Shown: positions 49,492 to 58,063 of the stretch, piece after piece | Numbering within the stretch: the stretch's first letter is position 1 | Layout: the number at the start of each line of letters is the position of its first letter | DNA from: Chitinophaga sancti | GTDB lineage: Bacteria; Bacteroidota; Bacteroidia; Chitinophagales; Chitinophagaceae | Length of the DNA: 64,000 nt | NCBI RefSeq assembly: GCF_034424315.1 | Contig: NZ_CP139972.1 | Span: 2,480,001 to 2,544,000 of the forward strand | Direction: 5' to 3' | The notes under the pieces: model-generated | Told to the model about the DNA's origin: nothing | Databases searched by the model: none | The model's input: the letters and a program-made list of their open reading frames with translations, nothing else | Program-made: the position numbers and the translations under genes

Positions 49492-51525
49492 ATGCTATTG
49501 AAGAAATTTTTCCTGTACCTGGTCATGGTACTGGCCTTACTGAAAACCGCTACAGCACAAACCTGTACCTCCATAGGCCAGACTCCTTCTACCGCCTTCC
49601 CGGTGTGTGGTACGAAATCTTTTATTCAAAAATCTGTTCCTATCTGCGAAACGCATGATATTCCCGGGCCAAACTGTAATATTCCAGGTGATGGTACCCA
49701 CACCGATATAAATCCTTATTGGTATAAATTCACCTGCTATACCACCGGAACACTTGGCTTTACCATCACACCTAATACATTATCAGACGATTATGACTGG
49801 CAACTGTTCGACATTACCAATAAGCAGCCGGATGCTGTCTTTACCAATAAGTCTTTATATGTGTGCATGAACTGGTCTGGCGAAGGTGGGATCACCGGTG
49901 CTTCGGCTGCCGGCACTTCCCTGGATGTATGCGGAGGCCCCGGGCAACCTCTCTTCAGTAAGATGCCGACTATTACCAAGGGTCATGAATACATATTGTT
50001 AATCAGCCACTTTGATGGTGATTCTCAAAGCGGTTACAGTCTCGCTTTTGATGGGGGCACCGCAGATATTACTGACCCCGCCGTTCCGGAACTGCTTTCT
50101 GCCACCTACCGGTGCTTAAATAATACGATCAAAGTCGCTATTTCCAGGAAAGTGGCCTGCTCCACCCTCGCTGCAGATGGCAGTGATTTTACCCTTGTGA
50201 CACCCGGCGGATTTCAAATAACAGGGGCCTCCAGCACCCAGTGTGGCGTTGGATTTGATTTTGATACACTAAGCCTCTCACTTAGTGCTATCCCGCCTGC
50301 AGGTGATTATATCATTGCAGCACAGGCAGGTACAGATGGCAACACCCTCGCAAATACCTGTGGTAACCCTGTTCCCGTGGGCGATACCCTGCATTTCAGG
50401 ATTGGCCCGCCGCCAGTGATTACCCTGGTTTCTCAAGGTGTGACCGGCTGTGCTCCCAATGAACTAAAAATTGTCCTCTCTTCTGCTATCAGGTGTAGTT
50501 CTATTTCTGCTAATGGAAGTGACTTCTCTATCACTGGCCCGGAGCCTATCAGCATCACAGGAGCCCATGGCCTTTGTGACAGCGATAACCTGACTGATAC
50601 TGTGGTGGTACAACTCTCTCACCCTATTTATAGCAAGGGCAATTATACAGTGACTTTAAAATCAGGCACTGATGGCAATGTGCTGGTAGGTGAATGCGGA
50701 CAACCCGTACAACAATATGCACAGGCAGTAGTCTTTCATACAGCCGATACCGTAAATGCCAATTTTTCTTATACCGCAGATATCAGTTGTAAAATCAATA
50801 CAGTTGAATTTATCCATGACGGAAACCATGATGTGAACAGCTGGCAATGGACATTTGATGATGGCACAAAGGCGACGACACAGGAGGTCGTGAAGGTGTA
50901 TAGTACTTATGGTATTAAGACTGCAGCGCTGATGGTGTCTAATGGAGTTTGTAGTGATTCGGCTTTTGACAGTATTAATTTTGAACAGACACTGAATGCG
51001 GAGTTCTTTGTTGACCCAGGCCCCTACTGCCCACTGGATGTGGTGATCCCAAGAGATAGCAGTTATGGTAATATCATCCGCTACTTTTGGGATTATGGGA
51101 ATGGGGTAACCAGCATTGGTCCTTCTGGAGAGGCGCAGCAGTACTTTCCGACAAGTAAAGAACAGCGATACCTGATCAGGTTAATTGTGGAGGATGAGTT
51201 ACATTGTAAGGATACTGCCGATCATTATATTACTGCGGTGACGAGTTGTTACATCGATGTTCCGACGGCATTTTCACCTAATAATGATGGGGTGAATGAT
51301 TATCTTTATCCTTTGAATGCCTATAAAGCAGTGGACCTATATTTTGCTGTATATAACCGTATTGGACAACTCGTATTTGAAACAACTGACTGGACCAGGC
51401 GCTGGGATGGGAATGTAAAAGGGGAGCCCGCGGATATTGGTACCTATGTGTGGATGCTCAGATATACAATGAAAGATTCCGGAAAAAAGATTTTCAGGAA
51501 AGGTACAACGACATTGATCAGGTAA
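49492..51525 (+). CDS. Secreted PKD-domain protein with type B T9SS (gliding-associated) C-terminus
   Basis: This 677-residue protein has a signal peptide (KKFFLYLVMVLALLKTATAQ). An N-terminal jelly-roll-like region contains YKFTCYTTGTLGFTITPN. Two related Ig-like repeats have conserved cysteines, including RCLNNTIKVAISRKVACSTL and GCAPNELKIVLSSAIRCSSI. A PKD domain follows (VNSWQWTFDDGTKATTQEVV, about 445). The CHU_C sorting domain ends the protein (IDVPTAFSPNNDGVNDYLYP to GTYVWMLRYTMKDSGKKIF). It is probably exported through the type IX system and held on or released from the cell surface, as an adhesin-like protein. No enzyme motif is visible. Confidence 0.88.
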   Translation: MLLKKFFLYLVMVLALLKTATAQTCTSIGQTPSTAFPVCGTKSFIQKSVPICETHDIPGPNCNIPGDGTHTDINPYWYKFTCYTTGTLGFTITPNTLSDDYDWQLFDITNKQPDAVFTNKSLYVCMNWSGEGGITGASAAGTSLDVCGGPGQPLFSKMPTITKGHEYILLISHFDGDSQSGYSLAFDGGTADITDPAVPELLSATYRCLNNTIKVAISRKVACSTLAADGSDFTLVTPGGFQITGASSTQCGVGFDFDTLSLSLSAIPPAGDYIIAAQAGTDGNTLANTCGNPVPVGDTLHFRIGPPPVITLVSQGVTGCAPNELKIVLSSAIRCSSISANGSDFSITGPEPISITGAHGLCDSDNLTDTVVVQLSHPIYSKGNYTVTLKSGTDGNVLVGECGQPVQQYAQAVVFHTADTVNANFSYTADISCKINTVEFIHDGNHDVNSWQWTFDDGTKATTQEVVKVYSTYGIKTAALMVSNGVCSDSAFDSINFEQTLNAEFFVDPGPYCPLDVVIPRDSSYGNIIRYFWDYGNGVTSIGPSGEAQQYFPTSKEQRYLIRLIVEDELHCKDTADHYITAVTSCYIDVPTAFSPNNDGVNDYLYPLNAYKAVDLYFAVYNRIGQLVFETTDWTRRWDGNVKGEPADIGTYVWMLRYTMKDSGKKIFRKGTTTLIR

Positions 51526-51675
51526 GCGGAAGTTCAATGAAAAATCCCAAACATAGTTTTCTGGTTAAAAACTAAAACCCTGATCAGATAAGAGGAAGTT
51601 TTGTCATCAAAGAAAAATTCTGAAAAGAAGGTTTCCTGAAAAAACAAGCCCCCCTGATCCGATAAAAAAACCTAA
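51514..51675. repeat. Three short direct repeats after the T9SS gene
   Basis: TTGATCAGGTAAGCGGAAGT at the stop codon recurs as CTGATCAGATAAGAGGAAGT near 51580 and partially as CTGATCCGATAA near 51655. The spacing is about 70 nt. It looks like decayed tandem duplication of the gene end or slippage. No gene is encoded in the gap. Confidence 0.4.
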
Positions 51676-51687
51676 ATAAAATTTACG

Positions 51688-53394
51688 ATGAAGAGCCCTT
51701 GTTTGCTGCTGGCAACACTATGCCTGACCATGTCGGCAGCCGCCCAGACTATTTGCATTGCACATGTGAACATGATCGACGTTAAAAAGAATGTGACCCT
51801 GACAGACCAAACAATTATCATAGATAAGGATCGCATCGTTGCCACTGGCCCCGGCGTTAAAGTGAAAGTTCCTGCTGATGCCACCGTTATTGACGGAACA
51901 GGAAAGTACCTGATGCCTGGGATGACGGATGCACATATCCATTTCTTTCAGAGCGGAGGACTATATACCCGCCCCGATGCAATGAACCTCACAGCATATT
52001 ATCCTTATCAGCAGGACCAGGAATATGTAAAAAAACACCTGGGCGACCTGATGGCCAGGTACCTCGCCTGCGGGATTACCACTGTTTATGATGTAGGTGG
52101 CCCGATGGGGAATTTTGACATCAGGGAAAAAGCGAATCATGACACTGCAGCCCCAAATGCCTGGGTGACAGGACCACTGGTTTCTACTTACCTGCCCCAA
52201 AGACTGGATGAAAACGATCCGCCTATTGTGAAAGTAACCACTCCGGAAGAAGCGAAGGCCCTGGTGCAAAAAGAGCTGCCTCATCATCCTGATTTTATCA
52301 AGATCTGGTACATCGTTTATCCTGGCCATAAAGCTGATAGCACTTTACCAATTGTGAAAGCGGCTATTGCGGAAAGTCATGCGAATGGTTTAAAAGTAGC
52401 GGTACATGCGACGCAATATGAAACAGCGAAACTTGCTGTAGCGGCAGGCGCTGATATTCTTGTGCATAGTGTGGATGACGCTGTAATGGACCCTGGCATG
52501 TTAAAACTCCTGAAAGATAAACAGGTGTTGTACATTCCTACGCTCAAAGTGATGGGAGGATATTATAGAGCGATGACACAGATACAGCCCTTTACCACCC
52601 ATGAGCTGGCCTACGGTGATCCATTTGTTCTGGGTACACTCACTGATCTGCAACATATGCCTGGTGCCTATGATTATATGGGCACCCGTGCATCCATCCA
52701 TTTCCCTGACAAAGCGGATACAATCATGGCCACCAATTTAAAACTTGCGCAGCAGGCCGGTGTTTTAGTAGCAGCAGGTACGGATGCCGGGAATATTGGC
52801 ACTTTGCATGCAGCTTCCTTTCTCGAAGACCTGCTGGCAATGCAGGAGGCTGGCTTAAGTAACTATGAAATTATCAGGGATGCAACATTGAATGCCGCCA
52901 TCGGCTTTGGCAAGGAAAAGGATTATGGCAGTATTGAAAAAGGGAAGATTGCGGATCTGATCCTGCTGGACAAAGATCCGGTGAAAGACCTGCACGCTTT
53001 GGGAGATGTATCACTGACGATTCATAGGGGAAAAGTGTTTAAAAAGGAAGATTTACTGCCTGTGACACCGGAGATACTGGCACAACAACAACTGAATGCC
53101 TATAATGCGGGAAACCTGGAAGCATTTCTGGCACCATATAGTGATAGTGTGAAAATCTATGATCAGACAAGCGGACAGCTATTACTGCAAGGGAAAGAGG
53201 CGATGCGGACAAGTTATGGGAAGCTTTTTAAAGTGGCTCCAGCGCTGCATTGCCAGGTAGTAAAAAGGATTGTATCCGGGAATACCGTTGTAGATGAGGA
53301 GCGGGTGACGGGGATGCAGGATAAAGTTCTGACCGCTGTGGTGATCTATACGATTGATCATAATAAGATAATAAAAGTAGCGATGGGAATGTAA
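51688..53394 (+). CDS. Secreted amidohydrolase fused to a SnoaL-like domain
   Basis: This 568-residue protein has a signal peptide (MKSPCLLLATLCLTMSAAAQ). The amidohydrolase fold shows the metal motif GMTDAHIHFF (about 76). Further ligand positions are AVHATQYETAK, LVHSVDDA and the Asp in VAAGTDAGNIG. The barrel ends with GKIADLILLDKDPVKDL. Residues about 470-568 form a small cone-shaped domain of the SnoaL/NTF2 type (QQQLNAYNAGNLEAFLAPYS), an unusual addition. The family includes imidazolonepropionase- and prolidase-like enzymes that act on cyclic amides or dipeptides in the periplasm. The substrate is not predictable. It is followed by a lanthipeptide-like small gene 59 nt later. Confidence 0.88.
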   Translation: MKSPCLLLATLCLTMSAAAQTICIAHVNMIDVKKNVTLTDQTIIIDKDRIVATGPGVKVKVPADATVIDGTGKYLMPGMTDAHIHFFQSGGLYTRPDAMNLTAYYPYQQDQEYVKKHLGDLMARYLACGITTVYDVGGPMGNFDIREKANHDTAAPNAWVTGPLVSTYLPQRLDENDPPIVKVTTPEEAKALVQKELPHHPDFIKIWYIVYPGHKADSTLPIVKAAIAESHANGLKVAVHATQYETAKLAVAAGADILVHSVDDAVMDPGMLKLLKDKQVLYIPTLKVMGGYYRAMTQIQPFTTHELAYGDPFVLGTLTDLQHMPGAYDYMGTRASIHFPDKADTIMATNLKLAQQAGVLVAAGTDAGNIGTLHAASFLEDLLAMQEAGLSNYEIIRDATLNAAIGFGKEKDYGSIEKGKIADLILLDKDPVKDLHALGDVSLTIHRGKVFKKEDLLPVTPEILAQQQLNAYNAGNLEAFLAPYSDSVKIYDQTSGQLLLQGKEAMRTSYGKLFKVAPALHCQVVKRIVSGNTVVDEERVTGMQDKVLTAVVIYTIDHNKIIKVAMGM

Positions 53395-53453
53395 CTGGAC
53401 TGCAGTGGGATAGTTTAATTTGACTGCTTTATAACCATCAAAATAACACTTTT

Positions 53454-53579
53454 ATGAAAAAGCAAGAGACAAAAAAGCTGAACCTGCAGAAAATCCGGAT
53501 TGCAAATCTGAATGCGGCGAGTGAAAAGAAAGTAGCACCTACTACTACCATTTTCTTAAGTATCAGAAATCTTTGCTGA
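53454..53579 (+). CDS. Class I lanthipeptide-type precursor peptide (orphan)
   Basis: This 41-residue gene starts at ATG 53454. The first half, MKKQETKKLNLQKIRIANLN, has the Lys-rich start and the LNLxKIRIANLN pattern of Bacteroidota class I lanthipeptide leaders. The second half is KKVAPTTTIFLSIRNLC: three Thr, one Ser and a C-terminal Cys that could form a (methyl)lanthionine. A terminator follows 18 nt later, supporting a separate small gene. No LanB, LanC, protease or transporter gene is close by, so it is an orphan precursor, or its enzymes are elsewhere. Recognition rests on the leader pattern. Confidence 0.7.
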   Translation: MKKQETKKLNLQKIRIANLNAASEKKVAPTTTIFLSIRNLC

Positions 53580-53596
53580 GAAAACAATTGATTTGT

Positions 53597-53626
53597 GAGG
53601 CTGGCTGAAAGGTCAGCCTCATTTTA
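53597..53626 (+). terminator. Terminator of the small precursor gene
   Basis: GAGGCTG and CAGCCTC pair around a 10-nt loop and are followed by ATTTTATTTT. It begins 18 nt after the precursor stop codon. Confidence 0.75.
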
Positions 53627-53652
53627 TTTTAGCGAAGTAATACCAAATATTA

Positions 53653-54063
53653 TTACATCAACGCCAACTCTTCAGCTGTCAAATCGTAAAACAAATTCTG
53701 CAGCTGATGCACATGTACCAGCGGCCTTCCATAAGGTACCAGTCCGGCCGGGGACGCTGCCAGCAGCTGAAATGCATATCCTTCATCCCGGATATAAATA
53801 CTATCCCTGTGCGTATACCTGTATGAATATACGTGAATATCCTCTCCATACTCCTTCTCCCCCCTCACAAATCCCAAAGCATTCAACTGGTCCGCCTCCA
53901 GTTTTACCGGATTCACTTTCGCCAGCGGCAACTTACTCTTAGGCAGACAGGAATTATAAACATACCCCTCCAGGATCCCTTCGATCTTAAAGGCCGTTTC
54001 GTTCATGTACAGGTCATAATACCAAACCAGGTTTCCCACACGTATGTCTGTATCTGCTATCAT
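53653..54063 (-). CDS. Small hypothetical protein of Bacteroidota type
   Basis: This 136-residue protein starts MIADTDIRVGNLVWYYDLYM. It ends PLVHVHQLQNLFYDLTAEEL, a pattern (HxLQNLYxxLTxEEL) common in small uncharacterised Bacteroidota and phage proteins. It has no signal peptide or membrane helix. It is a single gene divergent from the GNAT gene at 54118. The function is unknown. Confidence 0.75.
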   Translation of the reverse strand: MIADTDIRVGNLVWYYDLYMNETAFKIEGILEGYVYNSCLPKSKLPLAKVNPVKLEADQLNALGFVRGEKEYGEDIHVYSYRYTHRDSIYIRDEGYAFQLLAASPAGLVPYGRPLVHVHQLQNLFYDLTAEELALM

Positions 54064-54117
54064 TATGCAATTATAGGGATTTTGAGTATTTTACCGTCCT
54101 ACTAATATTAACTATTG

Positions 54118-54600
54118 ATGCCCACGATCAGAACAATTGAACAAAGAGACAACAGCGCACTGGCAAAAATTATCAGGAACATTTTCATTGAATTCGATGC
54201 GCCAAAGGTTGGAACTGTGTATGATGATCCGAATACAGATCGCTTGTATGAAGTATTCCAGCATCCCAAAAGTACTTATTACCTCGCAGAGGAAAACAGG
54301 GAAGTGCTGGGAGGATGCGGCCTTTACCCCACCGAAGGATTACCTGAGGGATGCGCAGAACTAGTGAAGTTTTATCTTTCACCGGCGGCAAGAGGAAAGG
54401 GATTAGGAAAAATTTTAATGGAGCGGGCGATTGCCGCAGCGCCAGGATTAGGATATAAACAGGTGTACCTGGAAACGTTTGATCAGTTGGCTACAGCCGT
54501 GGGAATGTATGAGAAAGCAGGCTTCAGGAAACTGGAGCAGCCAATGGGAAATTCAGGACATTATAATACCACCTTGTGGATGATTATGGATGTGAAATAA
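54118..54600 (+). CDS. GNAT family N-acetyltransferase
   Basis: Starting at ATG 54118 (MPTIRTIEQRDNSALAKII), the 160-residue protein has the GNAT acetyl-CoA signature (Q/RxxGxG/A) in LSPAARGKGLGKILMERAI. It is preceded by the core strand ELVKFYLSP and followed by VYLETFDQLATAVGMYEKAG. It ends in the typical final strand (HYNTTLWMIMDVK). The substrate may be an amino acid, amine or antibiotic. A TTG 3 nt upstream is an unlikely alternative start. A strong hairpin follows the stop codon. Confidence 0.9.
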   Translation: MPTIRTIEQRDNSALAKIIRNIFIEFDAPKVGTVYDDPNTDRLYEVFQHPKSTYYLAEENREVLGGCGLYPTEGLPEGCAELVKFYLSPAARGKGLGKILMERAIAAAPGLGYKQVYLETFDQLATAVGMYEKAGFRKLEQPMGNSGHYNTTLWMIMDVK

Positions 54601-54645
54601 TTCAGCAACGCTTTTGCTGTGATGGCAAAAGCGTTGCTGAATTTA
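54601..54645. terminator. Bidirectional hairpin terminator
   Basis: TTCAGCAACGCTTTTGC and GCAAAAGCGTTGCTGAA form a perfect 17-bp stem with a 7-nt loop, followed by TTTATTATT. It lies between the convergent GNAT (+) and small-protein (-) genes and serves both. Confidence 0.9.
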
Positions 54646-54882
54646 TTATTCTGTACGCTTTTTTGTATCCGGCACTTTATATTTCTTCTCAGGTGTCAGT
54701 GACCAATCTGCCTCAAACTTACACCTCACCTTCTCTACATCTTCCTCCCTCACATCCAGTAGCGCGGCGTGCGGCAGCAAGCTACCGTCAATGATACTCA
54801 CACCACAAACATGCAGTGTCTCCTTCACCGCCTGCAGATCAGGTACGCCACTCCCCTTGTATTGTAATATATAGTTTGCCAT
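54646..54882 (-). CDS. Small protein resembling a subtilase propeptide/I9 inhibitor
   Basis: I start this at ATG 54882 (MANYILQYKGSGVPDLQAVK), giving 78 residues. The pattern is strand, helix, strand (VCGVSIIDGSLLPHAALLDV), helix (EEDVEKVRCKFEADW), then a basic tail. It matches the compact ferredoxin-like fold of subtilisin propeptides and I9 inhibitors. It follows the subtilase gene by 7 nt on the same strand, and the subtilase itself lacks an obvious I9 propeptide. A separate inhibitor or chaperone for that protease is therefore plausible. The fold call is by pattern only. Confidence 0.6.
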   Translation of the reverse strand: MANYILQYKGSGVPDLQAVKETLHVCGVSIIDGSLLPHAALLDVREEDVEKVRCKFEADWSLTPEKKYKVPDTKKRTE

Positions 54883-54889
54883 AAGAAAA

Positions 54890-56386
54890 TTATTTATCCT
54901 CCAGTAACATCCCTTTCCCTTCATAATTGGCACCAAATCCAAGAGACCTGATCTTCGCTGACAAATACTTCAGCATTTCATCCGCTCTTGCGGAAGCCCT
55001 CGGTAAAGCCAGGATCTCAGGAGCCCCAGACAATACCCGTGCTGCCATCCCTACTGCTGCAGGACACGCCATACTGGTACCATCCATAATCGCGTATAAA
55101 TCGTCAGGAAAGGTAGAAATAATTCCAACACCAGGAGCAGTCAGATCTGTTTCCACACCAATATTGGAAAAGTCAGCTATAAAATTCGCTTTATCCGTAC
55201 CATAAGGAGACTTTACAATGCCTGTTTGTACAGCGTTTTTAGGAAAAGTTTTTTTACGCCCCATCGCTGATACTGCTACTGACAAACTGTAATTAGCCGG
55301 GAAACTCACCGGCTCCCTGTCATCATTTCCATTCGCGCAGAAACAGAGTATCCCCGCATTATATGCCTGCTTGATATAACTACTGATACCTTCATCTGGT
55401 TCTGATTCACCGAGGCTCATATTGATGATGTCACAATTGTCCTGTATGGCCTGTGCCAGCGCTTTCATGATATAAAAGTTGGAGGCGTTGGCATGCTTCG
55501 GAAATACCCGGTAGCTATATATCTCTACACCAGCAGCCAGTCCATACACACCTCCATAGGCACTGACAATACCTGCCACATGGGTACCATGCCCCTCTCC
55601 ATTATCCTTGAAATCAGCGGGATCTTCATTCGCCACACAATTCAAACCACCACTTACTACCAGGTCTTTGTGCGGCCCTACACCTGTATCTATAATCCCG
55701 ATGCGGATCTTCTCTTTAATTTTAGGCCACTGTGGCGTATCATAAAAATGACGCAGGGAATCTGTATACCCTGTATCTATTTTTGGGAGTTTAATGTTAA
55801 GACTGGTGGCAGCAAATTTTGTTTTATAATATCCCCAATACGTATGCTCAGGATATACATAGATCCGCTCTATATTCTTAGAGGCGAGTGTAAGGGAAAG
55901 CTTTCCCTTTGCATTGGTATTTCCGGAATCCCCTATCTTGTTTTCAAAATCAGTAAAGACCACGATGTAAATACCTGCTATGGGGTGCCCATCTGTATCG
56001 GTAACTGTCAGATCCAGTTTTTTTGTTGTCTTCGTCTTCTTAGCTTTCTGCTGGATAGATTCCCGGAATACCTGTGCTTTCTTATAAAATTTCTCTTTGA
56101 TAATACGCAAGCCCGGATAGGAAAAACGAAATTCTGCCAGTTCTTCCTGGCTCAATTGTACCAGCTTGGCACCATTATCCTGAATGGAGTCGATAACTTT
56201 CACGGGAATCTTCTTTGCAGACTTTTCAGGTCCACGGGTTTTCAGGCTAAGGGCTTCCCTGCTTACCGCGGGTTCTAATACCGCTGTGAGAAAGTTTTCA
56301 ACTTTAGGATTGGTGTCGGCAGTGGTCTGAGTTTCTGTAACGGGCAGTAAGATATAATTACCAGTCTTTGATTTGCTCTTTGCCAT
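54890..56386 (-). CDS. S8 family subtilisin-like serine protease with N-terminal Ig-like domain
   Basis: This 498-residue protein has the catalytic Asp in IRIGIIDTGVGPHKDL (about 230). The catalytic His is in GEGHGTHVAGIVSA (about 268), the oxyanion Asn in GILCFCANGNDD and the nucleophile Ser in MDGTSMACPAAVGMAA (about 438). Residues 118-200 form a transthyretin-like domain (LDLTVTDTDGHPIAGIYIVV). The first 115 residues are charged and have no signal peptide, so the enzyme may be cytoplasmic or exported by another route. The gene leads a two-gene unit with the small propeptide-like protein. All triad residues are intact. Confidence 0.92.
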   Translation of the reverse strand: MAKSKSKTGNYILLPVTETQTTADTNPKVENFLTAVLEPAVSREALSLKTRGPEKSAKKIPVKVIDSIQDNGAKLVQLSQEELAEFRFSYPGLRIIKEKFYKKAQVFRESIQQKAKKTKTTKKLDLTVTDTDGHPIAGIYIVVFTDFENKIGDSGNTNAKGKLSLTLASKNIERIYVYPEHTYWGYYKTKFAATSLNIKLPKIDTGYTDSLRHFYDTPQWPKIKEKIRIGIIDTGVGPHKDLVVSGGLNCVANEDPADFKDNGEGHGTHVAGIVSAYGGVYGLAAGVEIYSYRVFPKHANASNFYIMKALAQAIQDNCDIINMSLGESEPDEGISSYIKQAYNAGILCFCANGNDDREPVSFPANYSLSVAVSAMGRKKTFPKNAVQTGIVKSPYGTDKANFIADFSNIGVETDLTAPGVGIISTFPDDLYAIMDGTSMACPAAVGMAARVLSGAPEILALPRASARADEMLKYLSAKIRSLGFGANYEGKGMLLEDK

Positions 56387-56719
56387 AACAGGTAGTTTAA
56401 TGAGTTAATGGAATTTCTTCTTCTAATGGTATATTCTGTTAACACGATGAATTTACTAAAGTAAATGCGAATCGCAGCTGACAAAGCAGATAGCAGCTGC
56501 GATCCAGCAGGAAGGAAAATGGCAGAAGGATATACTGGTATTACATTTCAAACACTCAATAAAATATCGTTAATCTTTTAACGGCTATTATACCAGCAGG
56601 GTTGCAGGCGCTTTCTTTATGTAATGGCAGGACTAAACGGGGCAAAAGATGCGGCAACCCGGGAATCGAAAATCAGGAAATCAGGAACCCGGGAACAGCA
56701 TGTACAATGGAATAACACA

Positions 56720-56763
56720 ACGATATTTCGTACCGATTTTAACAATATGACGATATATCGTCA
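56720..56763. promoter_or_regulatory. Palindromic operator-like pair upstream of the AraC gene
   Basis: TGACGATATATCGTCA (56748-56763) is a perfect 16-bp palindrome. ACGATATTTCGT (56720-56731) is a related near-palindrome 17 nt before it. They lie 94-137 nt before the AraC gene at 56857 and could be binding sites for that protein or another regulator. The rest of the 470-bp gap shows no gene. Confidence 0.5.
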
Positions 56764-56856
56764 ATTTCAAAATCAGCCATTTCGCACAAAACACTGATTT
56801 ACAATCACATACTATTAGGCACAGGATATGAAGACTTAGTACAAAACACAGCTGTC

Positions 56857-57756
56857 ATGAAGTATCCTGAATATTTCCCTTTGCAGGAATTTAAACACAA
56901 GGAAGCAGATCTTCCTTTTGAGATTCATCCCTTCCGGTGGGATGATGAATCTGTCAGAGCGCACAATGCCCTTCCTCACCGACAAAACTTTATTGAGATC
57001 ATCTGGGTAACCAAAGGACACAGCACCCTGATTGTAGATATGCAGAAACATGAAATGCCTGCAAACAGCGTATACTGTGTAACTGCCGGGCAAATCCATC
57101 AGCTGACCGGGAATGACCACACAGAAGGATACATTTATCAGTTTACGGAAGACTTCCTGTATATGGGGGAGCATGAGTTTGATCTGATGTATCATTCGGG
57201 CTTGTTTCAGGCATTTTCACGATCGGCAGGCATAGAAGTTGACAGCCGGATAGCGGTGGAAATGGAAGAGATCACAATGAAGATGATGCGGGAAGCGGAT
57301 AATTTGTATTTATTGCGCACGGAATTGATGCGAAGGTATTTGAAAATCTTTTTGATCTACCTGACAAGGCAGTTGAGAGGTACCTTGCAAACGACCATCC
57401 AGACGAGGAATATTGAATTGGTGGAGAAGTTTAAGAATATGGTGGAGGCCATGTTTAAGAGTAAGAAAAAGGTGGCAGATTTTGCGAGAGAGTTGTCGGT
57501 GACCCCCAATTACCTGAATGAGATTGTGAAGAAGATCACGGGATATCCGGCCAGTCATCATATCAGGCAAAGGGTGGTATTGGAGGCGAAGCGGCAGGCA
57601 GCCTATTCAGATGTATGTATGAAAGAAGTAGCGTGGAACCTGGGGTTTTCTGATATTGCGCATTTTAGTAAGTTTTTTAAGAATTCAACGGGTACGAATT
57701 TTTCTGATTTTAAGAAAGAGTGTTTGGTCTTTTCATCCACAACCAATGATATTTAG
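56857..57756 (+). CDS. AraC family transcriptional regulator
   Basis: This 299-residue protein has a cupin-like N-terminal half (PHRQNFIEIIWVTKGHSTLI, YCVTAGQIHQLTG). The AraC DNA-binding domain has VADFARELSVTPNYLNEIVK (helix-turn-helix 1) and MKEVAWNLGFSDIAHFSKFF (helix-turn-helix 2). No target operon is adjacent on its own strand, since the next features are IS debris. The palindromes at 56720-56763 suggest autoregulation. Confidence 0.9.
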   Translation: MKYPEYFPLQEFKHKEADLPFEIHPFRWDDESVRAHNALPHRQNFIEIIWVTKGHSTLIVDMQKHEMPANSVYCVTAGQIHQLTGNDHTEGYIYQFTEDFLYMGEHEFDLMYHSGLFQAFSRSAGIEVDSRIAVEMEEITMKMMREADNLYLLRTELMRRYLKIFLIYLTRQLRGTLQTTIQTRNIELVEKFKNMVEAMFKSKKKVADFARELSVTPNYLNEIVKKITGYPASHHIRQRVVLEAKRQAAYSDVCMKEVAWNLGFSDIAHFSKFFKNSTGTNFSDFKKECLVFSSTTNDI

Positions 57757-57762
57757 TTCAAC

Positions 57763-57870
57763 GAGGCTGTACCAAAAGTAACAATACCCGGATCTAATTC
57801 GGGTCCATGATGGAGAGAATTTTTGTTGATGAAATTTTCAACACTTTCAAATTACTTCTGATACAGCCTC
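57763..57870. repeat. 108-bp inverted-repeat element (MITE-like)
   Basis: The left end GAGGCTGTACCAAAAGTA and the right end TACTTCTGATACAGCCTC are inverted repeats matching in 16 of 18 positions. The interior is 70 bp with no coding sense. I see no clear target duplication. The same GAGGCTGTAtCA word occurs in the terminator at 37857, so some terminators here may descend from this element. It lies between the AraC gene and a possible transposase scrap. Confidence 0.55.
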
Positions 57871-58032
57871 GAATTGTTTAAATAAGCACTGCATAGATAC
57901 AACCCTTTCGATGATATGTACAAGATTTGCGATAATCCAACAATTGGTTAAGAATTTACCCGGGCCTAGCTTTGACTCAATATTGTCTCCTGAAAATCCA
58001 GCATCCGCGTTTATGTTAAATCGCTTCAGCAT
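57871..58032 (-). pseudogene. Possible transposase fragment
   Basis: The minus-strand frame encodes MLKRFNINADAGFSGDNIES and then FLTNCWIIANLVHIIERV. The NADAGF...IIAN pattern resembles the second catalytic region of IS4/IS5-type DDE transposases. Only about 55 residues are left and they run straight into the inverted-repeat element. The call is weak and is not a functional gene. Confidence 0.35.
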
Positions 58033-58063
58033 TTAGTTAAAGCTTATTTTAAAAAATTTGAAC

